Positions 1-8,465 of a DNA stretch of 64,000 nt are shown piece by piece (position 1 is the stretch's first letter; every line of letters starts with the position of its first letter). A model generated the notes under the pieces. That model saw only the letters and a list, made by a program, of their open reading frames with translations. It had not been told where the DNA came from and ran no database searches. The DNA comes from Bog-756 sp963839925 (GTDB taxonomy: Bacteria; Actinomycetota; Acidimicrobiia; Acidimicrobiales; RAAP-2): contig CAWIWV010000002.1 of NCBI GenBank assembly GCA_963839925.1, positions 558,001 through 622,000 on the forward strand, in the 5' to 3' direction. The position numbers and the translations under genes were made by a program.

Positions 1-1029
1 GACGTCGCCAGCCAGATTGCCCGCCTCTCCGCACAACTCGGAACAGAAGTGCTGGTCGACCCGCTGGCGGTGATGGCCGAGCGCGCCGGTTTCACCGGAC
101 AGCGCCGAGGTGGTCAGGTGAGCTGTGGCGGGTCGACCCGGTTGATCCGGGCCGCCGACGGTTGGATCGCGGCCACCATGGCCAGGCCGACCGACTGGGA
201 GCTCCTGCCGGCCCTGTTCGGCTCGCACCCAATCATCAGCGAAGGGGACTGGCCCTCCCTCGAGGCTGCGGTCGCAAGCATCAAAGGAGACGAGCTCCGA
301 CGACAGGCCGCCCTCTTGGGATTGGCCCTGGCCGTGCTCGGCGAACGTCAACCCCTCGGTGGGACCCCGGTTCCCGCCTGGACCGGGCCCGGCATCCGCC
401 GGACCGAGATCCGTGCCTCGACGCTCGCCCCGCCCCCAGCAGAGCTGGTGGTGGTCGACCTTTCCTCGCTCTGGGCCGGTCCCCTGGTCGGGCGTTTGCT
501 CGCGGATGCCGGCATGCGTGTGATCAAGGTGGAGTCCCTCACCCGGCCCGACGGTGCCCGCTCGGGGAATCCGCAGTTCTTCGCCGCCATGAACGGCGCG
601 AAGGAGTCGGTGAACGTCGACCTGCGATCAGACGTCGGAGTCCGGCAGCTCGCACGCATCGTCTCGGCCGCGGACATCGTGATCACCGCCGCACGGCCCC
701 GCGCCCTCGAGCAGCTCGGGCTCGACCCCACCGAGATCGTCCGGACCGAGCGACCCCGGGTCTGGCTGCAGATCTCGGGGTACGGAGCAGATCCGGAGTG
801 GTCCAACAGGATCGCGTTCGGCGACGACGCCGCGGTCGCCGGCGGGCTCGTTGCGTGGGAACGGAGCAACCTCGACGAAGCCATCCCCTGCTTCTGCGGG
901 GATGCGATCGCCGATCCCCTCACCGGTCTGGTCGGCACGGCTGCCGTCCTGTCGGCGCTGGCGAGCGACTCGGCCTGGGTCATCGACGCGTCGCTGGCGG
1001 ACATCGCCGCCGGTTCAGCCCGGCCCTGA
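1..1029 (+). CDS. Family III CoA transferase (CaiB/BaiF type), 5' truncated by the window
   Basis: The frame is open to base 1, so the true start lies outside the window; a GTG at 49 is the first possible internal start. The visible part begins with the end of one CaiB fold (a GGSTRLIRAADGWIAATMA segment, typical of the region before the domain boundary). From about residue 130 of the visible protein a second N-terminal CaiB fold begins with VVDLSSLWAGPLVGRLLADA and VIKVES, followed by NVDLRS and ADIVITAARP. This suggests a tandem two-fold CoA transferase. Such enzymes move CoA between an acyl-CoA donor and a carboxylic acid in catabolic pathways. An amidohydrolase and another CoA transferase follow on the same strand, suggesting one degradation unit; the substrate cannot be read from sequence. 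Confidence 0.82.
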   Translation, partial: DVASQIARLSAQLGTEVLVDPLAVMAERAGFTGQRRGGQVSCGGSTRLIRAADGWIAATMARPTDWELLPALFGSHPIISEGDWPSLEAAVASIKGDELRRQAALLGLALAVLGERQPLGGTPVPAWTGPGIRRTEIRASTLAPPPAELVVVDLSSLWAGPLVGRLLADAGMRVIKVESLTRPDGARSGNPQFFAAMNGAKESVNVDLRSDVGVRQLARIVSAADIVITAARPRALEQLGLDPTEIVRTERPRVWLQISGYGADPEWSNRIAFGDDAAVAGGLVAWERSNLDEAIPCFCGDAIADPLTGLVGTAAVLSALASDSAWVIDASLADIAAGSARP

Positions 1030-1132
1030 AAACGGACCTTTCGTCCGTTGGGTACGATTCAGGAAGGAAAACGATGAATGCCGATCGCCGCATACGGCAT
1101 TTCGGACCGCATCGACGAAGGGGGAAGTGCAG

Positions 1133-2417
1133 ATGGACATCAACGAGATGGTCATGGTCAGTGTGGACGACCATGTCGTGGAGCCGCCGAACCTGTTCGA
1201 AGGTCGCCTCCCCGCAAAGTACGTGGACTTGGCTCCCAAGTTCATCACCAACGACGACGGCACCAACGCCTGGCTCTACGAAGGCAACGTCCTCAACAAC
1301 GTGGCACTGAACGCAGTCGCCGGGCGCCCCCGCGAGGAGTACGGGATCGAGCCCACCTCCTTCGACCAGCTGCGTCCCGGCTGTTACGACGTCAACGAGC
1401 GGGTCAAGGACATGGATGCCAACGGTCTCCTCGGTTCCCTCTGCTTCCCGTCGTTCCCCCAGTTCTGCGGACAGCTCTTCGCCCGCACCAAGGACAAGGA
1501 CGTCGCGCTCGGCGATGATCCAGGCCTACAACGACTGGCACATCGACGAGTGGTGCGGCACCCACCCCGGACGGTTCATCCCGTGCCCCCTCCCGGCGAT
1601 CTGGGACCCTGAAGTACTCGCCGCCGAGGTGCGCAGGACTGCAGCCAAGGGAGCACACGCGGTCACCTTCTCCGAGAACCCGTCGAAGCTTGGTTGGCCC
1701 AGCATCCACAACGACTACTGGGATCCCTTCTGGAAGGCGTGCAGCGACGAGGCGGTCGTGGTGTGCATGCACATCGGCTCCTCGTCCGAGATCGTGGTCA
1801 CCTCACCGGACGCTCCGTTCGACTGTCTGATCACGCTGACCCCGATGAACATCGTGCAAGCCGCGGCCGACCTTGTGTGGTCGCCGGTGCTGCGCAAGTT
1901 CCCCGACCTCAAGGTGGCGCTGTCCGAAGGCGGCATCGGCTGGATTCCGTACTTCCTCGAGCGGATCGACTACAACTACGACCGCCACCACGCCTGGACC
2001 GGTCAGGACTTCGGCGACATGCTCCCGAGCCAGGTGTTCAACCGGAGCGTGCTCACCTGCTTCATCGATGACATCTTCGGTATCGCAAGCCGCGAGTTCC
2101 TCGACATGGACAACGTGATGTGGGAGTGCGACTACCCCCACTCCGACTCGACCTGGCCGACCGCGCCTGAGTCGCTGGCCAAGAGTCTCCACGGGGTCTC
2201 CGACTACGACATCGACCGCATCACCCATCTCAACGCGATGAAGCATTTCAGCTACGACCCGTTCACCACACTCGGGGGCAAGCAGAACTGCACGGTCGGC
2301 GCGCTGCGCCAACGGGTGGTCGGTCGGGACGTTTCGATCCGCTCGCAACTTCGCGACAGCATTCCGAAAAACACAGCCACCAAGTCGGCCGATCTCGCGG
2401 CACTGAACAGGAAGTAG
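1133..2417 (+). CDS. Amidohydrolase family (metal-dependent TIM-barrel hydrolase), apparent frameshift near 1510
   Basis: An ATG at 1133 follows a GAAGGGGG ribosome site and starts MDINEMVMVSVDDHVVEPP, the DxHxxEP-like N-terminus of the amidohydrolase-2 (ACMSD-like) family. This frame runs to about 1510 (DVALGDDPG). The family sequence then continues in the next frame as AMIQAYNDWHIDEWCG, MHIGSSS, SEGGIGWIPYFLERID and WECDYPHSDSTWP, ending at 2417. One extra G in the run ctcggcgatg accounts for the shift. Rejoined, the protein is about 428 residues with the metal ligands intact, which is normal for the family. It may be a base-calling error or a recent inactivating mutation. It lies between two CoA transferase genes, so it probably acts on a ring or acyl intermediate of the same pathway. 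Confidence 0.75.
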
Positions 2418-2429
2418 CAAACAAAGACC

Positions 2430-3647
2430 ATGGCCAACGCACTCTCAGGTGTCCGTGTCCTCGAAGTCGCGGCCTGGACCTTCGTCCCGGCCGCAGGAGC
2501 CGTCCTCGCCGACTGGGGCGCCGACGTCATCAAGGTCGAGCATCCCCAGACCGGGGATCCCCAACGCGGGCTCGTCTCGATGGGACTGATCCCCGGCGGG
2601 GACAGCGCGATCAACTACATCATCGAACAGCCCAACCGTGGGAAGCGGAGCATCGGTCTCGACATCAGCACCGAGGGAGGGCGCGAGATCCTCTACAAGA
2701 TCGCCGAGTCCTCCGACGTGTTCCTCACCAGCTTCCTCCCCGCGGTGCGCCAACGGCTCAAGATCGACGTCGAGCACATCCGGGCGGTCAACCCGAACAT
2801 CGTCTACGCCCGCGGCTCCGGTCAAGGCCCGCTCGGCCCCGACCGTGAGAAGGGTGGCTACGACGGGTGCTCCTACTGGGGGCGGGGTGGTGTCGCCTAC
2901 GCGCTCACCCCGGCGGACTCCGAGTTCCCCATCGGGGGGCGGCCGGCGTTCGGTGACCTGGCCGGGGGCATGGCCATCGCAGGAGGGATCGCCGCAGGCT
3001 TGCTCCAGCGGGCGAACACCGGCGAAGCGCCGGTCATCGACGTGTCACTGCTCGGGCTCGCCATGTGGATGCTCTCGCCCGACATCGTGGCCTCGGGCCT
3101 CTACGGGGGCGATCCGATGCCCAAGTTCAACCGCAGCACCTCGCCGAACCCGCTGGTGGGCAACTACAAGACGAGCGACGGCAGGTTCATCACCCTGATG
3201 ATGCTCCAGGCGGACCGGTTCTGGCCTGACTTCTGCCGGCACATCGGGAAGCCCGAGCTGATCGACGACCCCCGTTTCGCCGACGGTGCAGCCCGCTACA
3301 CCAACTCCAAGGAGTGCATCGCGATCATCGACGAGGCGTTCGCTTCGAAGACGTTCGAAGAGTGGAAGGCGCAGCTCCAAACCCTGGAGGGGGTGTGGGC
3401 TCCGGGTCAGATGCCGAGCGAACTGGTCGACGACCCGATGGTCCAGGCCAACGGGTACCTCTCCACAGTCGAGCGGGAAGATGGGAACAACTTCGATCTG
3501 GTGGTGAACCCGGTCCAGATGAACGAGACGGCCGACAAGCTGTCGAGTGCACCGGAGCACGGCCAGCACACCGAGGAGATCCTCCTCGAGCTCGGGCTCG
3601 ACTGGGATCAGATCATCGCTCAGAAGGAGGCGGGCGCCGTCCTCTGA
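2430..3647 (+). CDS. Family III CoA transferase (CaiB/BaiF)
   Basis: The 405-residue product has the full single-domain length of the family. It opens with LSGVRVLEVAAWTFVPAAGAVLADWGADVIKVEHP and continues with SIGLDISTEGGREI, the ADVFLTSFLP-type segment and NPNIVYARGSGQGP. A GGYDGCSYWGRGG segment takes the place of the region carrying the catalytic aspartate of formyl-CoA transferases (here close to GYD). ATG 2430 lies 12 bases after the amidohydrolase stop, which implies co-transcription. The C-terminal part contains NPLVGNYKTSDGRFI, the typical motif before the second Rossmann lobe. It is a cytoplasmic acyl-CoA/carboxylate CoA transferase of unknown substrate. Confidence 0.88.
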   Translation: MANALSGVRVLEVAAWTFVPAAGAVLADWGADVIKVEHPQTGDPQRGLVSMGLIPGGDSAINYIIEQPNRGKRSIGLDISTEGGREILYKIAESSDVFLTSFLPAVRQRLKIDVEHIRAVNPNIVYARGSGQGPLGPDREKGGYDGCSYWGRGGVAYALTPADSEFPIGGRPAFGDLAGGMAIAGGIAAGLLQRANTGEAPVIDVSLLGLAMWMLSPDIVASGLYGGDPMPKFNRSTSPNPLVGNYKTSDGRFITLMMLQADRFWPDFCRHIGKPELIDDPRFADGAARYTNSKECIAIIDEAFASKTFEEWKAQLQTLEGVWAPGQMPSELVDDPMVQANGYLSTVEREDGNNFDLVVNPVQMNETADKLSSAPEHGQHTEEILLELGLDWDQIIAQKEAGAVL

Positions 3648-3714
3648 CGTCGGTGGTTCCGCCGCAGTCCCGCAACGAGGGGTGGAGACGACAACGCCGA
3701 GACAGGAGGCCGTG

Positions 3715-4176
3715 ATGCCGGAGAACACCCACTACCGGGCGCCTGGCTCGATGACCACCAAGATCCTCAACCCGTTGATGGTCGGCGCGATGCGGGCGGG
3801 GATCAGTGTGCGAGGCAGTCGCATCCTCGAAGTTCGGGGCCGGAAGAGCGGGACACCGCGGCGCACGCCGGTGAACCTCCTCGAGCTCGACGGACACCAG
3901 TACCTCGTCTCCCCCCGAGGCGAGGGGCAGTGGGTCCGGAACGTGCGAGCCGATCAGGGGCGCCTCGTCCTCATCCTCGGTCGCCGCCGAGACGAGCGCA
4001 CCGCCACTGAGATCAGCGACGGGGACAAGGCACCGATCCTGCGGGCGTACCTTCGCAAGTGGAAGGCCGAAGTCGGTGCCTTCTTCGACGGGGTGACCCC
4101 CGATTCGACCGACGAGGAAATGCAACGGATTGCGCCGTCGCATCCGGTGTTTCTCCTCTCGGACGCAACCGGCTGA
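3715..4176 (+). CDS. Nitroreductase/deazaflavin (F420)-dependent oxidoreductase family (Ddn-like)
   Basis: The 153-residue product has the small split-barrel signature of the Ddn/deazaflavin-dependent nitroreductase family: ILEVRGRKSGTPRRTPVNLLELDG, then YLVSPRGEGQWVRNVRA. In this family the RKSG...R segment contributes to cofactor binding. ATG 3715 follows the ribosome site CAGGAGG; GTG 3712 is an alternative. Members typically use F420H2 to reduce nitro groups or quinones. It lies 67 bases after the CoA transferase and is probably the last gene of this block, because the next gene is convergent. F420 use is inferred from the family and not visible directly. Confidence 0.8.
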   Translation: MPENTHYRAPGSMTTKILNPLMVGAMRAGISVRGSRILEVRGRKSGTPRRTPVNLLELDGHQYLVSPRGEGQWVRNVRADQGRLVLILGRRRDERTATEISDGDKAPILRAYLRKWKAEVGAFFDGVTPDSTDEEMQRIAPSHPVFLLSDATG

Positions 4177-4195
4177 ACGGACCCCCCCGCCCGAC

Positions 4196-5131
4196 TCAGC
4201 TCGGTGGGTCGGTCAGCGGTGGGACCGGCGGTGGCGGAGGCGGAGGGGGTTGAGTTGATTGAGACGGCTGGAACTGATCGGCCGGCATGTAGGGCGTGAC
4301 GCTCGGGCCGTTCGACTTCCTTCCCAGGATGTCGAGTCCCGGGCTCAGCATCGAGCTGTGGATCCAGAGGATGTAGGTGGCAACGATGGTCAGGTACGCC
4401 ATCTCGATCAGGATCCGCAAGGTCCAGGCTCGACCTCCAAACGAGCCGAACGCACCAGGCGCGATGAGCGAGAGCAGTAAGTAGATCGAGAAGACTCCCG
4501 CGACGAGCATCACCATGATCGAAACGAACGCGACGATGGACACGTAACTCTGCCCGACCCGGCGGGAGGGACCGGCCGCACTCTCGCCGCGGGCGAACAA
4601 AAGTCCCCGCCGCATATGCAGGGTGAACAGGACCAGACTGACCGCCGTCAAGAGCGCACTGATCACGAGCAGTCGGATGAGCACGTGACCGACCGATGTC
4701 GGGTGGCTCGCGGTGAGCCCGAGTATCGACCCCACGATCAGGGCGGACGCGCTGGTCGCCACGGTGATCGTGACGAACGAGACGATGAAGAAGTACACCG
4801 ACTGAGGCCGACGACCACTCGGATCGGGATCCGCACGATTCGCGACCAGCGCAATGATCACGACGGCGATCAAGGAGAGGGTGCTTACGAAGCCGATTAC
4901 AGCCGCCAAGATCTCGAACACCGGCGTCAAGCCCAGCACCGGACTGAGCGGCGAAATACTCGTCCCGGTACTGAAGGATGAACAACTCGGCCCCACGCAA
5001 TTGGGCTCGGTCACCGTCGACGAGCCTTGGCCGAACACTGGCGTCGAGTGCAAGATTGCGTGAGCGCTCCCGTTCTGCAGCAATGAGGGCACAACCGCCA
5101 CAGCACTCTGGACAACACTCACTAGACGCAC
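4196..5131 (-). CDS. Membrane protein of unknown function with proline-rich C-terminal tail
   Basis: I do not recognise this 311-residue protein. It has an N-terminal hydrophobic stretch (about residues 5-30) and a polar Ser/Thr-rich segment. Four or five further membrane spans follow, around residues 70-96 (FEILAAVIGFVSTLSLIAVV), 115-140, 150-170, 198-225 and 240-258. The C-terminus is a hydrophilic tail with eight consecutive prolines. It converges on the Ddn-like gene, leaving 19 bases between the stops. It is upstream of and separate from the COX4-like operon. A short cysteine pair (NCVGPSCSS) sits in the first outside or inside loop. It is probably a real gene because hydrophobic segments and codon bias are consistent throughout. 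Confidence 0.65.
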   Translation of the reverse strand: MRLVSVVQSAVAVVPSLLQNGSAHAILHSTPVFGQGSSTVTEPNCVGPSCSSFSTGTSISPLSPVLGLTPVFEILAAVIGFVSTLSLIAVVIIALVANRADPDPSGRRPQSVYFFIVSFVTITVATSASALIVGSILGLTASHPTSVGHVLIRLLVISALLTAVSLVLFTLHMRRGLLFARGESAAGPSRRVGQSYVSIVAFVSIMVMLVAGVFSIYLLLSLIAPGAFGSFGGRAWTLRILIEMAYLTIVATYILWIHSSMLSPGLDILGRKSNGPSVTPYMPADQFQPSQSTQPPPPPPPPVPPLTDPPS

Positions 5132-5206
5132 CGCCTTCGTCCGTGCCCCATCGGAGATGAGGAGCGGCAGAGACGCTAGCCCTTCAAGTCCACCGAGGGT
5201 CGGGTT

Positions 5207-5506
5207 TCAGGCGACCGCCTTTCCCGCGAGGTAGGTAGCGAGCAGAGCGACCGCAATCAGTGCGACCCAGAAGTCGGTGATGCGGCACAAGAGGGGCGGT
5301 GCACCCCTGACCTCCATGAACTCCCTCATGATGATGCGGACCTTGACGCAGGCGAAGCAGATGGCGACCACGGTCACGAAGCCACTTGCCCTGAGAACTC
5401 CGCTCTTGTCGACCGAGTGATCGATCCAGAGATAGAGCAGGGTGATCGTCACGAGAACGAGCCAGACGATGACGAGACGCCTGTTCGATGCAAGTTTCAT
5501 CCTCAC
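5207..5506 (-). CDS. Cytochrome c oxidase subunit IV family-like small membrane protein
   Basis: This 99-residue protein has three membrane spans (about residues 8-27, 37-55 and 75-95) and the short loop VKVRIIMREFMEVRGAPPLL. That loop is typical of the prokaryotic COX4 family found beside NorE-type COX3 proteins. Its start codon overlaps the stop of the COX3-like gene by four bases (ATGA), so the two are translationally coupled. No subunit I or II gene is present in this block, so it may serve a NorE/NorF-like accessory role and not a complete terminal oxidase. The assignment rests on the loop motif and the partner gene. Confidence 0.7.
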   Translation of the reverse strand: MRMKLASNRRLVIVWLVLVTITLLYLWIDHSVDKSGVLRASGFVTVVAICFACVKVRIIMREFMEVRGAPPLLCRITDFWVALIAVALLATYLAGKAVA

Positions 5507-6093
5507 CTCACCACGTAGAGCAACGCGAAGATCAGGACCCAGAGGAAGTCGACGGTGTGCCAGTAGGTTGCGCAGGTCTCGACAGCCTCTTGCGATCGCT
5601 TCTTCGGATTCGAGAGTTGATGGAACAACACCCCCAACACGACAAAACCGATCAGCAGGTGGAGGAGGTGGATGCCGGTCAGAAAGAAGTAGTACGAGAA
5701 GAACGAACTGCTGGTCATCGTGTGACCCTCACGGATGAGCCTGGTCCATTCGATGATCTTGAGCACCAGAAACACCAGACCGCATCCGGCCGCAAGCAGT
5801 GCATCGCGTTTCGCCGGTTCGTATCTTGCGGCGCGAGCGTGCTGGACACTTCGTGCCACCGACCACGAGCTGGTCAGCAGGACGATCGTCTCGAGCACGC
5901 CGAGCCCCAGCAAGAGGTGTGACTGCGACTGGAGGAACGCCCACTCGTGCTGGGAGCGGACGAAGAGGTAGACGCAGAAGTACGTCGTGAAGACCAGCGA
6001 CTCGAAGAGCACGAAGAACCACATGTCCGGTTGTCCAGGAACATGCGGAGTGCTGGCGACTCCCTCCACTTGGACATCGTGCGTCGTCGTCAT
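5503..6093 (-). CDS. Cytochrome c oxidase subunit III family protein (NorE-like)
   Basis: ATG 6093 gives a 196-residue, five-span protein. It begins with GQPDMWFFVLFESLVFTTYFCVYLFVRS, the usual first span of short COX3/NorE proteins. Later come YYFFLTGIHLLHLLIGFVVL and ETCATYWHTVDFLWVLIFALLYV, which carry the conserved histidine/glutamate pattern of this family. The start overlaps the stop of the upstream membrane gene by four bases. Short COX3 proteins of this type accompany nitric-oxide reductase or alternative oxidases; the catalytic subunit is not in the window. It is the third gene of a four-gene operon read towards lower coordinates. Confidence 0.82.
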   Translation of the reverse strand: MTTTHDVQVEGVASTPHVPGQPDMWFFVLFESLVFTTYFCVYLFVRSQHEWAFLQSQSHLLLGLGVLETIVLLTSSWSVARSVQHARAARYEPAKRDALLAAGCGLVFLVLKIIEWTRLIREGHTMTSSSFFSYYFFLTGIHLLHLLIGFVVLGVLFHQLSNPKKRSQEAVETCATYWHTVDFLWVLIFALLYVVR

Positions 6094-6866
6094 GAGGCCA
6101 CCGTCCCAAGGAGCGCACGGGCCTTCGGAGACGCCCCGGGGAGTTCCGGCAACGGCCCCGTCCCGAAGTCTTCCCGGAGGATCATTCTCCTCAGCAGGTA
6201 GATGAACACGCCCGTGTAGGGGGCCCACACGGCCACGTCGATCCACCAGACGATGGCACCGTTCCAGGCAAAGGAGCCCTGGTGGAAGATCCACGCCCCA
6301 GCCGTCACCACCTCCGTGAGGGCGTTGCAGAGGTTGAGATAACCGAACCACTTCGGGAACACACCGTTCTTGTCCAGCAGGATCGCGGTCATCCAGATCA
6401 ACGAGCCGATCAGGAAGACGCCCATCGTTCCGGCGAACGACAGGAACCCGAGGTCGAAGAGCCACTGCTGGAGAACGGGGCTGCGATCCGGCCGCATCGC
6501 GCCGGCAGTCATGGCGACGCACACGAAGAGGAAGCCGGGGACCGCACTGACACCGTAGAGGAGGAGATACGAGTAGGCGAAGGCCCGGCTGACCGACATT
6601 CGTCGAATTGAGTAAGCAATCAACGCGATCGCCGCTGCCGACAGACCTCCCGTCACGAAGACCAACCCGAACCCGATCAAGAGCCTGTCGTGACGGCCGG
6701 CGAACCACTGCACGACCTGGTTCGGATCCAACCATGGTTTCGCCGGAGGCTGAATTCGGGTGACGACGAAGAAGAGGAATCCGTAGAGGGAGTAGAACGC
6801 AACGGTTGCGTACCACGCGAACCAAAGTTCGCGTTTGGGGTCGTCCCGCCAGCCTGTGCCGATCAC
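6090..6866 (-). CDS. Polytopic membrane protein, paralogue of the next gene upstream
   Basis: This 258-residue protein has about six membrane spans and no motif I can tie to a function. Its C-terminal half (DLGFLSFAGTMGVFLIGSL..., VFPKWFGYLN, FAWNG, WW) aligns by eye with the neighbouring 249-residue protein (DLGWITFTCGVPFLVCL..., VFSPWIGRFN, FAWNG, W). The two therefore look like a tandem duplication. It overlaps both neighbours by four bases (ATGA junctions), so it is part of a tightly coupled operon with the COX3- and COX4-like genes. It may be an auxiliary membrane component of that complex; this is inference from context. Confidence 0.68.
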   Translation of the reverse strand: MIGTGWRDDPKRELWFAWYATVAFYSLYGFLFFVVTRIQPPAKPWLDPNQVVQWFAGRHDRLLIGFGLVFVTGGLSAAAIALIAYSIRRMSVSRAFAYSYLLLYGVSAVPGFLFVCVAMTAGAMRPDRSPVLQQWLFDLGFLSFAGTMGVFLIGSLIWMTAILLDKNGVFPKWFGYLNLCNALTEVVTAGAWIFHQGSFAWNGAIVWWIDVAVWAPYTGVFIYLLRRMILREDFGTGPLPELPGASPKARALLGTVAS

Positions 6867-7612
6867 GTCGCGGCCTCAGCCAGGGCGTGCTCTTCTTCGA
6901 CGGACCGTCCGAGGACGATCCCCATGACGATGATCCAGAGAGCGATGGCGATGTTCTTCAGCCAGAACCCGAAGAACCCGTTCCAGGCGAATGGCCCGCT
7001 GAGCGTCAATCCCGCGAACCCCGCCGGCACGAGGACGATCGCAATGGCGACGTTGAAGCGGCCGATCCAGGGTGAGAAGACCGGGGTCGGCTGTCGATCG
7101 AAGTAGATCGCCAGCGCCAGAAAGAGGCAGAGGCAGACGAGGAACGGCACGCCACAGGTGAAGGTGATCCACCCGAGGTCGTTGTAGAGCTGGGTGAGAT
7201 CGGGAGCCCGATACGGTCGAAAGGCGGCGAGCAGCCAGAACACGGTCGAGGTCAGAAAGACGATCGGAGCGGCTGCGGCGACCCCGATCACGCAGTAGCG
7301 CAGCACCGGCGTGCGATGTGCCATTCCACGCATGCGCTCCACGATCAGCATCAGGATCGGGATCAGTGCAACGCAGAACCAGTTGAGGAGGATCATGCTC
7401 CAGCGGACGCTGGAGGTGTGCTGCCGGTAGAAGTTGGCAACCGCTGCAGGCGACATCTGAGGAGACATCGGTGGCCGGAAGCCCGGGAAGAGAAGGAAGG
7501 CTGCAATCCAGATCACGGCAATGAACGGCAGGGTCCAGAAGATGACCCGTTCGCCGGCGATCCGTCTCGGCGAAGGCGGAGTTGCGTGGTTGCTCAGTGC
7601 AATGTCTGTCAA
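6863..7612 (-). CDS. Polytopic membrane protein, first gene of the COX3/COX4-like operon
   Basis: The 249-residue protein has a hydrophilic N-terminal 22 residues and about six membrane spans (for example FWTLPFIAVIWIAAFLLF and YCVIGVAAAAPIVFLTSTVF). The segment PMSPQMSPAAVANFYRQH lies in the first external loop. It is the promoter-proximal gene of the four-gene minus-strand operon and diverges from a TetR regulator. Similarity to the following protein (DLG, VF.PW.G..N, FAWNG) marks a duplicated pair. I cannot name a function. Control by the TetR protein through the 144-base intergenic region is likely, because that region holds several short repeats. Confidence 0.68.
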   Translation of the reverse strand: MTDIALSNHATPPSPRRIAGERVIFWTLPFIAVIWIAAFLLFPGFRPPMSPQMSPAAVANFYRQHTSSVRWSMILLNWFCVALIPILMLIVERMRGMAHRTPVLRYCVIGVAAAAPIVFLTSTVFWLLAAFRPYRAPDLTQLYNDLGWITFTCGVPFLVCLCLFLALAIYFDRQPTPVFSPWIGRFNVAIAIVLVPAGFAGLTLSGPFAWNGFFGFWLKNIAIALWIIVMGIVLGRSVEEEHALAEAAT

Positions 7613-7632
7613 CGGTCCCCCTGATCGCTGCC

Positions 7633-7684
7633 TAGTCGAATGACTATCCTGCGGGGTCGCAGGCTATACAATTGACTACCCTGC
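7633..7684. promoter_or_regulatory. Candidate operator region between the membrane operon and tetR
   Basis: Three short repeats overlap here. TAGTC-N4-GACTA is a perfect inverted repeat at 7633-7646. CCTGCG-N4-CGCAGG is a perfect inverted repeat at 7648-7663. TGACTATCCTGC (7641-7652) recurs as TGACTACCCTGC (7673-7684), exactly 32 bases apart, about three helical turns. The area sits between divergent starts, as expected for a TetR autoregulatory operator. Which element the protein binds cannot be decided from sequence. Confidence 0.45.
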
Positions 7685-7756
7685 TTCAAGCGGATGTCTC
7701 GGCCTCCACTTCTGGCCCTCGTTCGCTCCTGTTGACCTGCCGACGGGAGACCTGAT

Positions 7757-8356
7757 GTGAGTTCGCCGAACCCGTTGCGAAAAGACACGGATCCCACGAC
7801 CGCGCAACAGCGGGTGATCACGGCCGCGCTCAAGCTCTTCTCCGAGCACGGCGTCGGTGGCACATCGCTGCGGATGATCGCCACGGAACTTGGTGTGACC
7901 GTCGCGGCTGTGTACCACCAGTACCACGCGAAGGACGAGATCATCTCCGCGGCTGTGGCGAGTCAGCTACGCCGCATCGAAGAGGTGCTGGACGTTGCAG
8001 AAGCCGAGTCGACAGCCGAGCGGGCCCGCGAGGCGCTCATCAACGGGATCGTCGATCTCACGATCGGAGTCGGGGGAAGCATGACTGCGGTCCTGAACGA
8101 TCCTGCGATCACCGGATCGTTCAGTCGTCACGCGGGCTATCGGGAGCTCTTGCGCCGCATGCGGATGATACTGATGGGCGAAGAGAGCACCAAGGAGGCT
8201 CGGGTCCGGACTGCCGTCCTGCTCGCAGCACTCAACGGCACCGCCAGCCATCCCCTTGTCGCCCACCTGGACAATGCCACGCTGCGGAGCGAGCTCCTCA
8301 ACATCGCTTACCAGCTCCTCCCGCCCCCGTCGTCCGACCCAGGGCACCGTTCCTGA
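7757..8356 (+). CDS. TetR/AcrR family transcriptional regulator
   Basis: The 199-residue protein has a canonical N-terminal TetR helix-turn-helix at about residues 15-62: QRVITAALKLFSEHGVGGTS, LRMIATELGVTVAAVYHQY and HAKDEIISAAV. The remaining helical domain has no recognisable ligand signature. The start is GTG 7757 after a GGGAGA site. The gene diverges from the four-gene membrane operon across a repeat-rich intergenic region. It is therefore probably the repressor of that operon and of itself. An amidohydrolase gene follows 109 bases downstream on the same strand and may or may not be co-regulated. Confidence 0.9.
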   Translation: MSSPNPLRKDTDPTTAQQRVITAALKLFSEHGVGGTSLRMIATELGVTVAAVYHQYHAKDEIISAAVASQLRRIEEVLDVAEAESTAERAREALINGIVDLTIGVGGSMTAVLNDPAITGSFSRHAGYRELLRRMRMILMGEESTKEARVRTAVLLAALNGTASHPLVAHLDNATLRSELLNIAYQLLPPPSSDPGHRS

Positions 8357-8465
8357 ACAATCCGGGTTGGCATGAGCCTTACTTCGGAGGCATCGCACTC
8401 CTGATCGACGGTCGGACGGCAAGACGACTCACCGACAGGGCGCCGGAGGGCAACGACTACCTAGA

